DNA from: Croceicoccus mobilis
Lineage (GTDB): Bacteria; Pseudomonadota; Alphaproteobacteria; Sphingomonadales; Sphingomonadaceae
Assembly (NCBI RefSeq): GCF_001661965.1
Contig: NZ_LYWZ01000017.1
Coordinates: 86,500-150,499 of the forward strand
DNA length: 64,000 nucleotides
Direction of reading: 5' to 3'
A model generated the notes under the pieces. It was given only the letters and a program-made list of their open reading frames with translations. It made no database searches and was not told the origin of the DNA. Below, in pieces: positions 1-8,210 of the stretch. Numbering within the stretch: position 1 is the stretch's first letter; the number at the start of each line of letters is the position of its first letter. The translations under genes were made by a program, and so were the position numbers.

Positions 1-576
1 ATATTCGGACAGCGGCGGCGCGGCCGGATCGCGGTTGATAAAGACGAACCCCTGCCACAGCTCGGCCCGGATCTCGCGCAGTTTCAGCTCCTCCATCGAG
101 GTGTCGTTGAAGTCCCAGCGCGCGGGAACATGGTCGACCGACCCGTCGAGCTTCCACGCGATGGAATGAAACGGACACTTGATCTTGGCGACGCTGGTGT
201 CGCCCTCGCACAGTTTCATCCCGCGATGCGGGCAGCTGTTGTAGAAGGCGCGGATTTCGCCATCGTCACCGCGCGCGACAAGTATCGAAGCGCCCGGCCC
301 CTCATAGACGTGGCAATCGCCCTCTTCGGGGATCTGCTCTTCGCGGCATGCGAATTGCCAGACGCGCGACCACATGCGCTCGCGCTCCAACTGGGCGAAG
401 GCGTGCGAGGTATAGCGCGCGCGCGGCACGGCGCGGTCGGGCAGGTCGCTTTGGGCATATTCGCGGAACAATTCAGGCGCAGGATTGGCATCGCCTGCTG
501 CGATTTCCTGAAAATGATGCGACGGGCTGTCCCGATATTCGGGCCCGCCGCGCCCCTTGACCTTAGCATGTTCCAT
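1..576 (-). CDS. Rieske oxygenase alpha subunit, 3' end outside window
   Basis: N-terminal 192 residues of an aromatic-ring-hydroxylating (Rieske non-haem iron) oxygenase large subunit; the frame is still open at base 1, so the catalytic iron domain lies outside. The Rieske cluster ligands are visible: C115-P-H117 followed by C134-P-F-H137. It resembles the Rieske protein at 38535-39941 (shared RYTS, CREE-IPE and FVFIN blocks), so the two are paralogues. The ATG at 576 follows GGAAGGAC; a GTG directly before it (579) is an alternative start. It is transcribed divergently from the hydratase at 764, with two operator-like palindromes between them. No ferredoxin or reductase gene is nearby. Confidence 0.9.
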   Translation of the reverse strand, partial: MEHAKVKGRGGPEYRDSPSHHFQEIAAGDANPAPELFREYAQSDLPDRAVPRARYTSHAFAQLERERMWSRVWQFACREEQIPEEGDCHVYEGPGASILVARGDDGEIRAFYNSCPHRGMKLCEGDTSVAKIKCPFHSIAWKLDGSVDHVPARWDFNDTSMEELKLREIRAELWQGFVFINRDPAAPPLSEY

Positions 577-661
577 CACGCTGTCCTTCCCGATGTGCCG
601 GTTCTTCGCCCGGTCGATATGCCAGGCTTCCATTCAGCCCGGCGTCATGGCTCCCTTATAT

Positions 662-677
662 AGTATGCTAGTATATT
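662..677. promoter_or_regulatory. Cluster 1 palindrome, site 1
   Basis: AGTATGCTAGTATATT matches the shared palindrome RGTAYGC-NN-GCRTACY at 12 of 14 positions. It lies between the divergent Rieske (576) and hydratase (764) genes. An operator role is inferred from recurrence. Confidence 0.5.
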
Positions 678-716
678 ATGTCCAGAAACGACTTGTCACT
701 TTGGCGTCCGGCTATT

Positions 717-732
717 AGTACGCATGCACACT
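717..732. promoter_or_regulatory. Cluster 1 palindrome, site 2
   Basis: AGTACGCATGCACACT matches the shared palindrome at 13 of 14 positions and lies 32 bases before the GTG start of the hydratase gene. It is the second copy in this divergent promoter region. Confidence 0.55.
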
Positions 733-763
733 AGATGCGGTCATAAGACGACGGGAGACACCA

Positions 764-1621
764 GTGGACATCGAGCGCATTCGCACCATGACGATCGAGC
801 CGATCGTCCAGTCCTACGATTTTCGCGACACGATCCTTTACGCCCTGGGCCTCGGTTGCGGCGCCGATCCGCTTGACCGGTCGGAACTGCCCTTCGTGTA
901 TGAAAAGGACCTCACCTGCCTGCCGTCCTATGCCAATGTGCTGTGCCATCCGGGGTTCTGGGCGCAAAAGCCGGAATTCGGGATCGACTGGGTCAAGATC
1001 CTCCACGCCGAGCAGGACTTCACCATCCACAGCCCCCTGCCCGCGACCGGCGCGATTCGCGGCGAATATTCGGTGATGGGAATAGAGGACAAGGGCGAGG
1101 GCCGTGGCGCGCTGCTGCACCAGGCCAAGGAACTGTATGACGAAGCCGGTAACAGCCATCTGGCGACGGTCCGCTCCACCCTGTTCCTGCGCGGCAATGG
1201 CGGCGAAGGCGGCTTTGGCACCTCGCCCGCCGCTCCCGAAAAACTGCCCGAGAGCGCGCCCGACAAGGTGGTGGAGATCGCGACCCTGCCCCGGCAGGCG
1301 CTGATCTATCGATTGAGCGGCGACTACAACCCGATCCACGCCGATCCCGATCTGGCGCAAAAAGCAGGCTTCGACATGCCGATCCTGCACGGGCTTTGCA
1401 CCAATGGCATCGCCACGCGCGCGATCCTCAAAGCCTATTGCGGCAATGACGCAAGCAGGCTGAAATCGATGTTCGTGCGCTTCAGCAAGCCGGTGATGCC
1501 GGGCGAAACGATCGTGTGCGAATTCTTCGAACAGGGCGACGGGCAGATCCGCTTCCGCGCCATTGCCAAGGAACGCGGCGTGGTGGTGCTCGACCGCTGC
1601 TCGGCCCGCTTTACCGCCTGA
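764..1621 (+). CDS. MaoC-type enoyl-CoA hydratase 2 (double hot-dog)
   Basis: Predicted (R)-specific enoyl-CoA hydratase that adds water to trans-2-enoyl-CoA in a beta-oxidation-like route. The 285-residue length fits a double hot-dog protein. The C-terminal half carries the hydratase-2 signature YRLSGDYNPIHADP with the catalytic Asp and His, near residue 190. The GTG at 764 is preferred because GGGAGA lies 7 bases upstream; an in-frame ATG at 788 has no such site. The gene converges on the small gene at 1624 with only two bases between the stop codons, inside a perfect palindrome. The exact substrate is unknown. Confidence 0.88.
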   Translation: MDIERIRTMTIEPIVQSYDFRDTILYALGLGCGADPLDRSELPFVYEKDLTCLPSYANVLCHPGFWAQKPEFGIDWVKILHAEQDFTIHSPLPATGAIRGEYSVMGIEDKGEGRGALLHQAKELYDEAGNSHLATVRSTLFLRGNGGEGGFGTSPAAPEKLPESAPDKVVEIATLPRQALIYRLSGDYNPIHADPDLAQKAGFDMPILHGLCTNGIATRAILKAYCGNDASRLKSMFVRFSKPVMPGETIVCEFFEQGDGQIRFRAIAKERGVVVLDRCSARFTA

Positions 1622-1631
1622 ATTCAGGCGG
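1614..1631. terminator. Palindrome over two convergent stop codons
   Basis: CCGCCTGAATTCAGGCGG is a perfect 18-base palindrome that contains both stop codons of the convergent genes ending at 1621 and 1624. It may act as a bidirectional terminator; it has no loop and no T tract, so this is tentative. Confidence 0.35.
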
Positions 1632-1947
1632 CGTCGGGGCCATAGGGCAAGGCGCTGGCCAGGGTCAGCGTCTCGTTCACCACGGATTTCGCCAGCGATG
1701 CGACGATATCGCCGATCTCGGGGCTTTGCCGCAGGTCTGCGACCGCATCGACATAGCTGTTGGCGCTGTCGAGCTGCCAGATATGGACAAAGGTGTTGAG
1801 CCTGCCGGTTTCCTGCGAAAACGCATGGATCATCTTGCACCCGCGCTGCTCCATGGCGGCGCGCACCTTTGGCGCGACGGCCATGAATTCGGCGACGCCG
1901 CCATAGGACAGCTCCAGCTGCGCGATCAGGTACATGGGCGCGCCCAT
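1624..1947 (-). CDS. Small NIPSNAP/dimeric alpha-beta barrel-like protein
   Basis: A 107-residue protein with an alternating beta/alpha pattern, starting MYLIAQLELSYG after four residues, and containing the TFVHIWQLDSAN strand typical of NIPSNAP-like ferredoxin-fold proteins. Such proteins often accompany catabolic genes, with no firm general function. The ATG overlaps the stop codon of the acyl-CoA ligase (TGATG), so it is translationally coupled to it. No catalytic residue can be assigned. Confidence 0.7.
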   Translation of the reverse strand: MGAPMYLIAQLELSYGGVAEFMAVAPKVRAAMEQRGCKMIHAFSQETGRLNTFVHIWQLDSANSYVDAVADLRQSPEIGDIVASLAKSVVNETLTLASALPYGPDAA

Positions 1948-3542
1948 CAGCTGTCCTCCATCTGGGCGATGAACTGCGCGCGCAGCTTGCCCCGCTGCAC
2001 CTTGCCTGCGGCGGTGCGCGGCAAGGTCACGCCGATCTCGATCCGGCGCGGCACCTTGTACGCGGCCAGCGACTGTCGCGCGAAGGCGATCACCTCTTCG
2101 CTCGTCACCGCCATCCCCGGCCGCAGTTCGAGCCCGGCAGTCACTCCCTCACCCCATTTCGGGTGCGGCAGTCCGAATACCGCGCAATCGAGAATGGCGG
2201 GATGCTGGCGCAGCACCGATTCCACCTCTGCCGGATAGACATTCTCGCCGCCCGACACGACCATGTCCTTGATCCGGTCGGTCAGGAACAGATAACCATC
2301 GGCATCGATGCGCCCACCATCGCCCGATTTGTACCAGTCGCCCTCCATGGCCTTTTCAGTATCTTCCGGCCGCTTCCAATAGCTGGAAAACAGGCTGGGC
2401 GAGGCAAGCCAGATTTCGCCCGGCGTGTCGACCGGCAGGCGCCGCCCGGTTTCGGGATCGCGGATCTCGATCGTCACGCCCGGCATCGGACGCCCGACCG
2501 ATCGCAGCAGATGCGGGCGGGATGTATCGTGATCCTCGGGCTGGAGCACGGTGGCCGATCCGCCGATCTCGGTCATTCCGTAATATTGGAGGAAGCGGCA
2601 ACCCAGACGGTCGACCGATTTTTCCAGCAATTGCGGGTCCATCGACGCCGCGCCGTAATGAATGGATCGCAGCGTCTCTACCCTGACCCCGCGCGCGTCC
2701 ATCTCCTCGATCAGCGCGCGCACCAGCGTCGGCACCATGAAGGTGCGGGTGATGCCATGCCTGAGGCACAGGTCGAGGAGGCCCGCCGGCGTCGTATCCG
2801 CCGTCACGTGAACCGTGACGCCGCGGCACAGCGCGGTCTGCACCCATGACAGCCCGCCGATATGAAACACCGGCAACGGCGAGAGCAGCATCTCGTCATC
2901 GCCCCAGCCTGCAAAACCGGGCAGCAGCTTTTCGCCATGGCGCATGAAGGACATGGCATATTGGGATGTCATCACGCCCTTGGGCTTGCCCGTCGTGCCG
3001 CTGGTATAAAGCTGGAGGAACGGGGCCATCGCATCGTAATCGGCACGCGGCGCAGGGTCGTAGGCGGCCAGTCGGGCGCGCAGCCCTTCGGGGCCATCGT
3101 CATCGGTAAGCAGGCGCGGCAGGCCCACGGCGTCGGCAGCATCGAGCGTGGATGAAAATTCGCTGTCGGCGACGACCAGGCGCGGCGCGGAATCCTCCAG
3201 CACATAGCCGACCTCCGGCGCGGTATTGCGCCAGTTGATCGGCACCATCACCGCCCCGCAGCGCGCCGCCGCGATATGGGCGATGATGAAAAGCGCATCG
3301 TTCTTGCCCAGCCAGCCAAAACGCTCTCCCACGCCTACGCCATAATGCTGCAAAAGAGCGACGAAGCGGTCGCAGTCGCGGTCAAGCTCGGCATAGGTCC
3401 AGCCGCGCCGGTCATCGGCAAGCGCAAGCCGGTCGGGCACGGTGCGGGCGAAATGATCGGGGTAATCGGCGATCGCCAGAAAGCCATCCTCCACGAATTC
3501 TGGCCCCTGAGATCGCGCCATCTGCGCGTCGGCTGCCGCCAT
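1947..3542 (-). CDS. Acyl-CoA synthetase (AMP-dependent ligase)
   Basis: Class I adenylate-forming enzyme expected to activate a carboxylic acid to its CoA thioester using ATP. All core motifs are present in order: the phosphate loop LYTSGTTGKPKG, YYGMTE, YKSGDGGRIDADGY and the hinge DRIKDMVVSGGENVYP, and a C-terminal PRTAAGKVQR with the catalytic Lys. The 531-residue length is normal. ATG 3542 is chosen for its AAGGG site 6 bases upstream; an ATG at 3548 is less well placed. It forms an operon with the downstream NIPSNAP-like gene and is divergent from the GST-like gene. Probably the entry CoA-activation step of cluster 1. Confidence 0.92.
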   Translation of the reverse strand: MAAADAQMARSQGPEFVEDGFLAIADYPDHFARTVPDRLALADDRRGWTYAELDRDCDRFVALLQHYGVGVGERFGWLGKNDALFIIAHIAAARCGAVMVPINWRNTAPEVGYVLEDSAPRLVVADSEFSSTLDAADAVGLPRLLTDDDGPEGLRARLAAYDPAPRADYDAMAPFLQLYTSGTTGKPKGVMTSQYAMSFMRHGEKLLPGFAGWGDDEMLLSPLPVFHIGGLSWVQTALCRGVTVHVTADTTPAGLLDLCLRHGITRTFMVPTLVRALIEEMDARGVRVETLRSIHYGAASMDPQLLEKSVDRLGCRFLQYYGMTEIGGSATVLQPEDHDTSRPHLLRSVGRPMPGVTIEIRDPETGRRLPVDTPGEIWLASPSLFSSYWKRPEDTEKAMEGDWYKSGDGGRIDADGYLFLTDRIKDMVVSGGENVYPAEVESVLRQHPAILDCAVFGLPHPKWGEGVTAGLELRPGMAVTSEEVIAFARQSLAAYKVPRRIEIGVTLPRTAAGKVQRGKLRAQFIAQMEDS

Positions 3543-3588
3543 TCCCATCCCTTTCCTCATTGCTTTCGTTCGGCCTCCGCCGCTAGAT

Positions 3589-3604
3589 AGATAGCTAGCA
3601 TACA
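3589..3604. promoter_or_regulatory. Cluster 1 palindrome, site 3
   Basis: AGATAGCTAGCATACA matches the shared palindrome at 10 of 14 positions, with a good right half (GCATAC). It lies between the divergent ligase and GST-like genes. Confidence 0.4.
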
Positions 3605-3684
3605 ATATTTGCGCGCCGCAAGTTCGATGGGACGCGGATGAGGCCCGTGGCGCCGCCGAAGCGGGCTGCAAGAGGAGAGTAGCG

Positions 3685-4455
3685 ATGCCGTCAGACAAGG
3701 CGACGGTCGACGACGCATGCAAGGCGCGGGCCATGCGCCTCGTCGTGACGGAAGGCGTGCCCAATCCATGGAGCGAGGCGGCAAAGGGAATGCTGCGGGT
3801 CAAGCGAATCGACCATTTGCGTGTCGCGCAGTTTCCGGGAGAAGCGAATGAGGAGCTGGTCCGCTGGACCGGCCTCAACAACAGCCCCATCGCTATCTGG
3901 AACGACGAGCCGCCCCGCGATGGGTGGAGCGCGATAATTGCCCTTGTCGAGCGCATCGCGCCCGTGCCGGCGCTGATCCCCGTGCGCGAAGCCGAGCGCG
4001 CAGCAATGTTCGGCATGCTGCACGAATTATGCGACGAGGATGGCTTTGGCTGGAACCGCCGCCTGTTTCATTTCAATTCGCTGCCCGACAGCCCCGAAAT
4101 CAACGCAAACAAGGGGCTTGTGCGCATGCGCGGCAAATATGGCCATGGCGGCGATATGGCCCATTGCCGCCACCGCATGATCGCCGTGCTCACCCTGCTG
4201 GGCGAACGGCTGCGCAGCCAGCGCGCGGCAGGCTGCGATCTCTATTTCGGCGAGCTCAGCGCGCTCGACATCTATTCGGCCTGCTTCATGGCGATGGTGC
4301 GCCCGCTTCCGATTGATCTGTGCCCAACCAGCCCCGAACTACACGACAGCTATGGGCTGAAGGATGCAGAGGTACTTGCGGCGGTGGACCCGATCCTGCT
4401 CACTCACCGCGACATGGTCTATGACCGCTGGCTCGAACTGCCGATGCGGCTCTAG
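3685..4455 (+). CDS. Glutathione S-transferase-like protein
   Basis: A 256-residue protein with an N-terminal thioredoxin-like stretch (VTEGVPNPWSEAAKG, then a segment near residue 65 with NNSPIAIWNDEPPRDGWSAI, like a GST beta3/SNAIL region) and an all-helical C-terminal part. This suggests the GST fold, and possibly conjugation or isomerisation of a pathway intermediate. AGGAGAG lies just before the ATG. It converges on the kinase gene at 4460. The family assignment is moderate because the glutathione-binding motif departs from textbook forms. Confidence 0.6.
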   Translation: MPSDKATVDDACKARAMRLVVTEGVPNPWSEAAKGMLRVKRIDHLRVAQFPGEANEELVRWTGLNNSPIAIWNDEPPRDGWSAIIALVERIAPVPALIPVREAERAAMFGMLHELCDEDGFGWNRRLFHFNSLPDSPEINANKGLVRMRGKYGHGGDMAHCRHRMIAVLTLLGERLRSQRAAGCDLYFGELSALDIYSACFMAMVRPLPIDLCPTSPELHDSYGLKDAEVLAAVDPILLTHRDMVYDRWLELPMRL

Positions 4456-4459
4456 CGCG

Positions 4460-5542
4460 TCAGGCGCCCAGAAGACCCATGGAATCATGCTCGATCGCGG
4501 CGAATGCGGCGCGCACGGCGTTGACCGTATTGACCGCCTCGGGCTGCCAGATCCCGCTATTGTTGAGCCATGTCATCACCGGATAGAAACAGGTGCAGCG
4601 GTATAGGAACCATGCCTCCTTCACCGATGGCGGATGCGCCACGCCATGCGCTTTCAGCCGGGTCACGAAATGCTCGATCAGCGCGCGGTCCCAGCGGCGG
4701 CGGTCGATCACGTCAAGGCTGCACAGCATGAAATAGGTGAGCCCGATGGGCCAGTGTTCGGGCCGGGCGACCCAGTCGATCACGCCCGGCGTGCCATCGG
4801 CGCTGACGAACAGATTGCCGAGGTGTTCGTCGCCATGCACCATAACCAGCGGCGCCGATTTCAAAACGCCCCACATCGCGTCCCACGTCGCCTTGGCCCT
4901 GTCCATGTCCTGAAACGCGGCGGGCAAGGCGCGCCCGCGCGGTAGTTCGATGTATGACTGCCAGCTTTCGGGCTGGAAGAAGCCGGGGAAATAGACCTCG
5001 TTCACCAGCCTGCGGTTTTCACCCGCCAGCGTTTCGGGGCCCATTTCGCCCCCTTCGGCAAAGGCGCGGCTGTCCCATCGACTCGCATACATGCGGGCAA
5101 AGGCATCGACAAAACCCATCGCCTGCCCCAGGTTCAGCGTGCGATAGGCATCGAAGAAGGTCGCGCCCCTAGGCGACAAATCCTCCATCACGATGTCGGA
5201 GGCGTCCTCTGTCACATTGATGTGGTGCCAATGGGGCATGGCGGGCGCATCGACCATCGGCACCAGATCGCGCAGCGAGCGCAATTCATTCGCCATCGCC
5301 CAGGCGGACCCCGTCTGCGGATCGTTCTCGCCCGGGAAATTGCTCTTGACGATAAGGGTCGCGGGCCGCTCCGCGCCATCGGCATAATCGACCTCGATCC
5401 GGAACTTGTTGCGCTTATAGCCGAATATTGGCCCGTACCGGACCGCCGCGACCCGCGCGCCGGGAAAATCGCGGGCCAGCGCCTGCTCGACCCATGCGGC
5501 GGTCACGTCCTCATATCGCTGAAGCGGCGGAGGGTTCGACAT
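4460..5542 (-). CDS. APH-fold phosphotransferase
   Basis: A 360-residue kinase-fold protein of the aminoglycoside phosphotransferase/ecdysteroid-kinase-like superfamily. It shows the catalytic loop MVHGDEHLGNLFV (HGD and the following Asn), then GVIDW, the metal-binding Asp equivalent, near residues 235-262. Members phosphorylate small hydroxylated compounds or acyl-CoAs; drug resistance is not implied. GGGAGAG precedes the ATG. It is one of three APH-fold genes in cluster 1, divergent from the alcohol dehydrogenase across a perfect palindrome. The substrate is probably a hydroxylated pathway intermediate (inference). Confidence 0.8.
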   Translation of the reverse strand: MSNPPPLQRYEDVTAAWVEQALARDFPGARVAAVRYGPIFGYKRNKFRIEVDYADGAERPATLIVKSNFPGENDPQTGSAWAMANELRSLRDLVPMVDAPAMPHWHHINVTEDASDIVMEDLSPRGATFFDAYRTLNLGQAMGFVDAFARMYASRWDSRAFAEGGEMGPETLAGENRRLVNEVYFPGFFQPESWQSYIELPRGRALPAAFQDMDRAKATWDAMWGVLKSAPLVMVHGDEHLGNLFVSADGTPGVIDWVARPEHWPIGLTYFMLCSLDVIDRRRWDRALIEHFVTRLKAHGVAHPPSVKEAWFLYRCTCFYPVMTWLNNSGIWQPEAVNTVNAVRAAFAAIEHDSMGLLGA

Positions 5543-5584
5543 TCTTCTCTCCCATTGTCTCCGCCCGTCTCGTCAGGCTGGAAT

Positions 5585-5600
5585 AGTACGCTCGCGTACT
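5585..5600. promoter_or_regulatory. Cluster 1 palindrome, site 4 (perfect)
   Basis: AGTACGCTCGCGTACT has perfect 7-base arms (AGTACGC/GCGTACT) around TC and defines the shared motif. It lies between the divergent kinase (5542) and alcohol dehydrogenase (5641) genes. A weaker copy (9 of 14), CGTATGCATAGCTACG, lies at 5608-5623. Confidence 0.6.
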
Positions 5601-5640
5601 CTATAGCCGTATGCATAGCTACGACAAGGGAGAGAAATCG

Positions 5641-6648
5641 ATGCGCAGCGCCATTTTCGAAGGTGCCGGCAAGCCACTGGCGATCGAGGAGCGCGAGATT
5701 CCGCGCCCCGCCGCTGGGCAGGCGGTGATCCGCGTGTGCCGCTGCGGCATTTGCGCATCCGACCTGTCGATGACGGGCGGCTCGCCCTTCGACATGCCCG
5801 CCGGCACTGCCCCGGGGCACGAATATGCCGGCGAAGTGGTGGAAGCTGGAGCGGAGAGCGGACTGAAACCGGGCGACCGGGTGACCGCGCTCCCCATCGC
5901 GGGTTGCGGGACCTGCCCCGCCTGCCGCGCCGATGCGCCGCTGCAATGCGCGCAAATGCGCTCGATGGCAGGCGGCTATAGCGAATATGCGCTGGTCGAT
6001 GGCCGCGCCAGCTTTCGCCTGCCCGATGCATTGAGCTTTACAGATGGCGCGCTGGTCGAACCGCTGGCCTCCTCGCTGCGCGGCATCCGGCGGCTGGAGA
6101 TCGCGCCCGACAGCCGCATCGCGGTGATCGGCGCAGGCGCCATCGGGGCGGGCGCCATCTATTGGCTGCGGCAAAAAGGCGTGGGCCGGATCACCGCCAT
6201 TGCGCGCACGCGCCGCGGGGCCGATCTGGTCGACACCATGGGCGCGGACGGGCTTGTCACGACCGGCGAAGGGCTGAACGAACGCGTGGCCGAACTGCTG
6301 GGCGGCGCGCCCGATATCGTGGTGGAGGGCGCGGGCGCCCCCGGCCTGTTGCAGCAGGCCATCGAGCTCGTCGGCTGGAACGGCCAGATCCTGTCGCTGG
6401 GCGGCTGCATGAAACCCGACCCGATCGTGCCATTCTTCGGCATGATCAAGGAAGCGACGATCCGCTTTTCCGTCGCCTATGGCCGCAGCGAATTCCGCGA
6501 AGTGCTCGACACGCTGGAGGCGGGCCATATGGAGCCGCACGCGATGATCGGAGACACGATCTCGCTCACCGACCTGCCCGCCCGCTTCGAGGCGATGCGA
6601 ACCGGATCGCATCCAGCCAAGGTGATGGTCGACCCCACCCTCGCCTGA
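5641..6648 (+). CDS. Zinc-dependent alcohol dehydrogenase (MDR)
   Basis: NAD(P)-dependent medium-chain dehydrogenase of 335 residues. Seen in order: catalytic zinc site CRCGICASDL (near residue 38) and GHEYAGEV, a structural zinc loop GCGTCPACRADAPLQC (near 90-105), and the Rossmann motif GAGAIGAG (near 165). It would oxidise a secondary or primary alcohol made by the oxygenases or hydratases. ATG 5641 is preferred over ATG 5611 because AAGGGAGAG lies at the right distance. It converges on the kinase gene ending at 6670. Confidence 0.9.
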   Translation: MRSAIFEGAGKPLAIEEREIPRPAAGQAVIRVCRCGICASDLSMTGGSPFDMPAGTAPGHEYAGEVVEAGAESGLKPGDRVTALPIAGCGTCPACRADAPLQCAQMRSMAGGYSEYALVDGRASFRLPDALSFTDGALVEPLASSLRGIRRLEIAPDSRIAVIGAGAIGAGAIYWLRQKGVGRITAIARTRRGADLVDTMGADGLVTTGEGLNERVAELLGGAPDIVVEGAGAPGLLQQAIELVGWNGQILSLGGCMKPDPIVPFFGMIKEATIRFSVAYGRSEFREVLDTLEAGHMEPHAMIGDTISLTDLPARFEAMRTGSHPAKVMVDPTLA

Positions 6649-6669
6649 CACATTCGATCAACGCAGTTG

Positions 6670-8145
6670 TCAGCGCCGGTCGAACACCGACTTGATCGCA
6701 TTCAGGAACATCGGCGTCATCGAATGGCCGACATGCGCGATCTTGATGTCGTGCAGCCGCCCGATCTCATAGGCATTGGTGGAAAGCTGGCACGCGGTCA
6801 GATTGCGCAAATGCCCCCAGATGCGGAAGAACCGCAGACGTTCGGGATCGATGTCCTGCCCGCCTGCCGCCTTGTACAATTCCATGAACCGCGCCCAGTC
6901 GAGCGAGCCGCCGACCGTATTCGCGATATAGCCGATATCGTCGGCGGGGTCGCCGATATGCGCGAATTCCCAGTCGACGACCGCGCTCAACGTCCCTTCG
7001 TCGACGATGAAATTGTGAAAGCCGACGTCGCCATGCAGCAGCTTGGGTTCCCCCGGCGCGTTGGGCACATTGTTGAGGAGATAGCCATAGAGACCCAGCA
7101 CGGCAGGCGTCGGTTCGGCCATTTCCTCGAGATACAGGTCGCGGAAAGAGGTGATGTAATGGGTCGTCACCTCCTTGCAGCTCATGTCCCACAATTCGGA
7201 CCAGATGCCGGTGGTAAGATCGCCCAGTTCGCGCAATTGCGGCAGCGAATGAAGCTTGCCAACACTGCTTGCCAATAGCTGGGTCAATCCATCGGACACC
7301 CCGCCCGCTGAACCGAACACGTCGCCGCCGGTGGTGCCGGGCGCGCGCTTCATGATCAGGAAATCGCCGCCGGGCAGCATTGCGTGCTCGGTATCGCACC
7401 ACATCGCCTCGGGCGCGGGGAAGCCTTGGGCAAAGGCCGCCTCAATCACCGGGGTTTCATTGTCGATGCGGTGGCAATCATTGTCGATGGTCGGCGTGTC
7501 GCGGTCGCGCCGCATGACGTAATCGCCCGCGAATTTCTCGCCCACGACGGTAAAGAGCGTCGTTTCCTTGCCATAACCGCCGGGCAGGCGGCGGAATTCG
7601 GGAACGCGGATCGTCGGATCGTCGAAGCGGTCGGCCAGATAGGCGGCAAGCGTTTCGGCGCTGATATCGGTGCTGTCTGCTCCGCGCTTCAGCACGCTCT
7701 TGCCCATGCGCTCTTCGGTGCGCAGCGCCTCGGCCTCGGCCAGTTCGATGGCCATGCGGTCGCGCTCGGCCTGGGGGATTGCGTCCTCGCCGTTGAGGCG
7801 GGCGCTCAACAGGCCCCAGGCCTTCAGCAGCTGGCGCTCGGCCTCGTCCAGTTCGGCCTTGCCCGCCGGATTGGCCGCAGCGATCTGCGCGCGCAGATCG
7901 TCAAGCGCGCGCGCCAGATCGGGCGCGGCGCTTTCCAGCGCCAGCCGCTGGCGCAATTCGCCAAGATAGGCATCGAGCCGCTGCGTCCAGGCATCGAACA
8001 CCTCGCGCCCGTGCAGCAGCCGCGTTTCCATCATCGAGAGGGTCGCCGCAATCGCTTCCTCATCGCTGGCATAGCCATAGTCGTCACCGATCAGCCGGTG
8101 ACATGCCTGATTGAGCGCCTTTGTCAGGCGCGGAATATCGAGCAA
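6670..8145 (-). CDS. APH-fold phosphotransferase with N-terminal extension
   Basis: A 491-residue protein. The C-terminal ~320 residues are an APH-type kinase with KLLHGDVGFHNFIVDEG and SAVVDWEFAHIGDP, the catalytic and metal-binding loops. The first ~165 residues are helical and charged, without recognised motifs, and make it longer than ordinary APH proteins. The TTG start at 8145 has GGAGAGG upstream. It is the last gene of the long operon that begins near 23.1 kb, separated from the P450 by a hairpin. It probably phosphorylates a hydroxylated CoA ester or alcohol; the substrate is unknown. Confidence 0.82.
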   Translation of the reverse strand: MLDIPRLTKALNQACHRLIGDDYGYASDEEAIAATLSMMETRLLHGREVFDAWTQRLDAYLGELRQRLALESAAPDLARALDDLRAQIAAANPAGKAELDEAERQLLKAWGLLSARLNGEDAIPQAERDRMAIELAEAEALRTEERMGKSVLKRGADSTDISAETLAAYLADRFDDPTIRVPEFRRLPGGYGKETTLFTVVGEKFAGDYVMRRDRDTPTIDNDCHRIDNETPVIEAAFAQGFPAPEAMWCDTEHAMLPGGDFLIMKRAPGTTGGDVFGSAGGVSDGLTQLLASSVGKLHSLPQLRELGDLTTGIWSELWDMSCKEVTTHYITSFRDLYLEEMAEPTPAVLGLYGYLLNNVPNAPGEPKLLHGDVGFHNFIVDEGTLSAVVDWEFAHIGDPADDIGYIANTVGGSLDWARFMELYKAAGGQDIDPERLRFFRIWGHLRNLTACQLSTNAYEIGRLHDIKIAHVGHSMTPMFLNAIKSVFDRR

Positions 8146-8165
8146 CTTGCCTCTCCGTCATCATG

Positions 8166-8184
8166 CCGCCGGTCATGCCGGCGG
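8166..8184 (-). terminator. Intercistronic hairpin
   Basis: CCGCCGG and CCGGCGG form a 7-base-pair GC stem with a 5-base loop between the P450 and kinase genes. It may be an attenuator or an mRNA-stability hairpin; no T tract follows. Confidence 0.35.
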
Positions 8185-8210
8185 TTCGTTGCATCTGCCT
8201 TTATGCGCGG

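Noticed and set aside
130..663. Plus-strand open frame of 177 codons at the left edge
   Set aside because: It is opposite the Rieske gene, whose iron-sulfur ligands are unmistakable on the minus strand, and it has no ribosome site or family similarity.
731..1840. Minus-strand open frame of 369 codons
   Set aside because: Antisense to the MaoC-type hydratase; long shadow frames are common in GC-rich DNA and this one has low-complexity Arg/Ala/Gly composition.
4460..5542. Antibiotic resistance gene
   Set aside because: The APH fold is shared by many small-molecule kinases, and the catabolic context makes an aminoglycoside target unlikely.
6645..6673. CTGACA/TGTCAG inverted repeat between the alcohol dehydrogenase and kinase stops as a terminator
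   Set aside because: Only six weak pairs around a 17-base loop; too poor to call.
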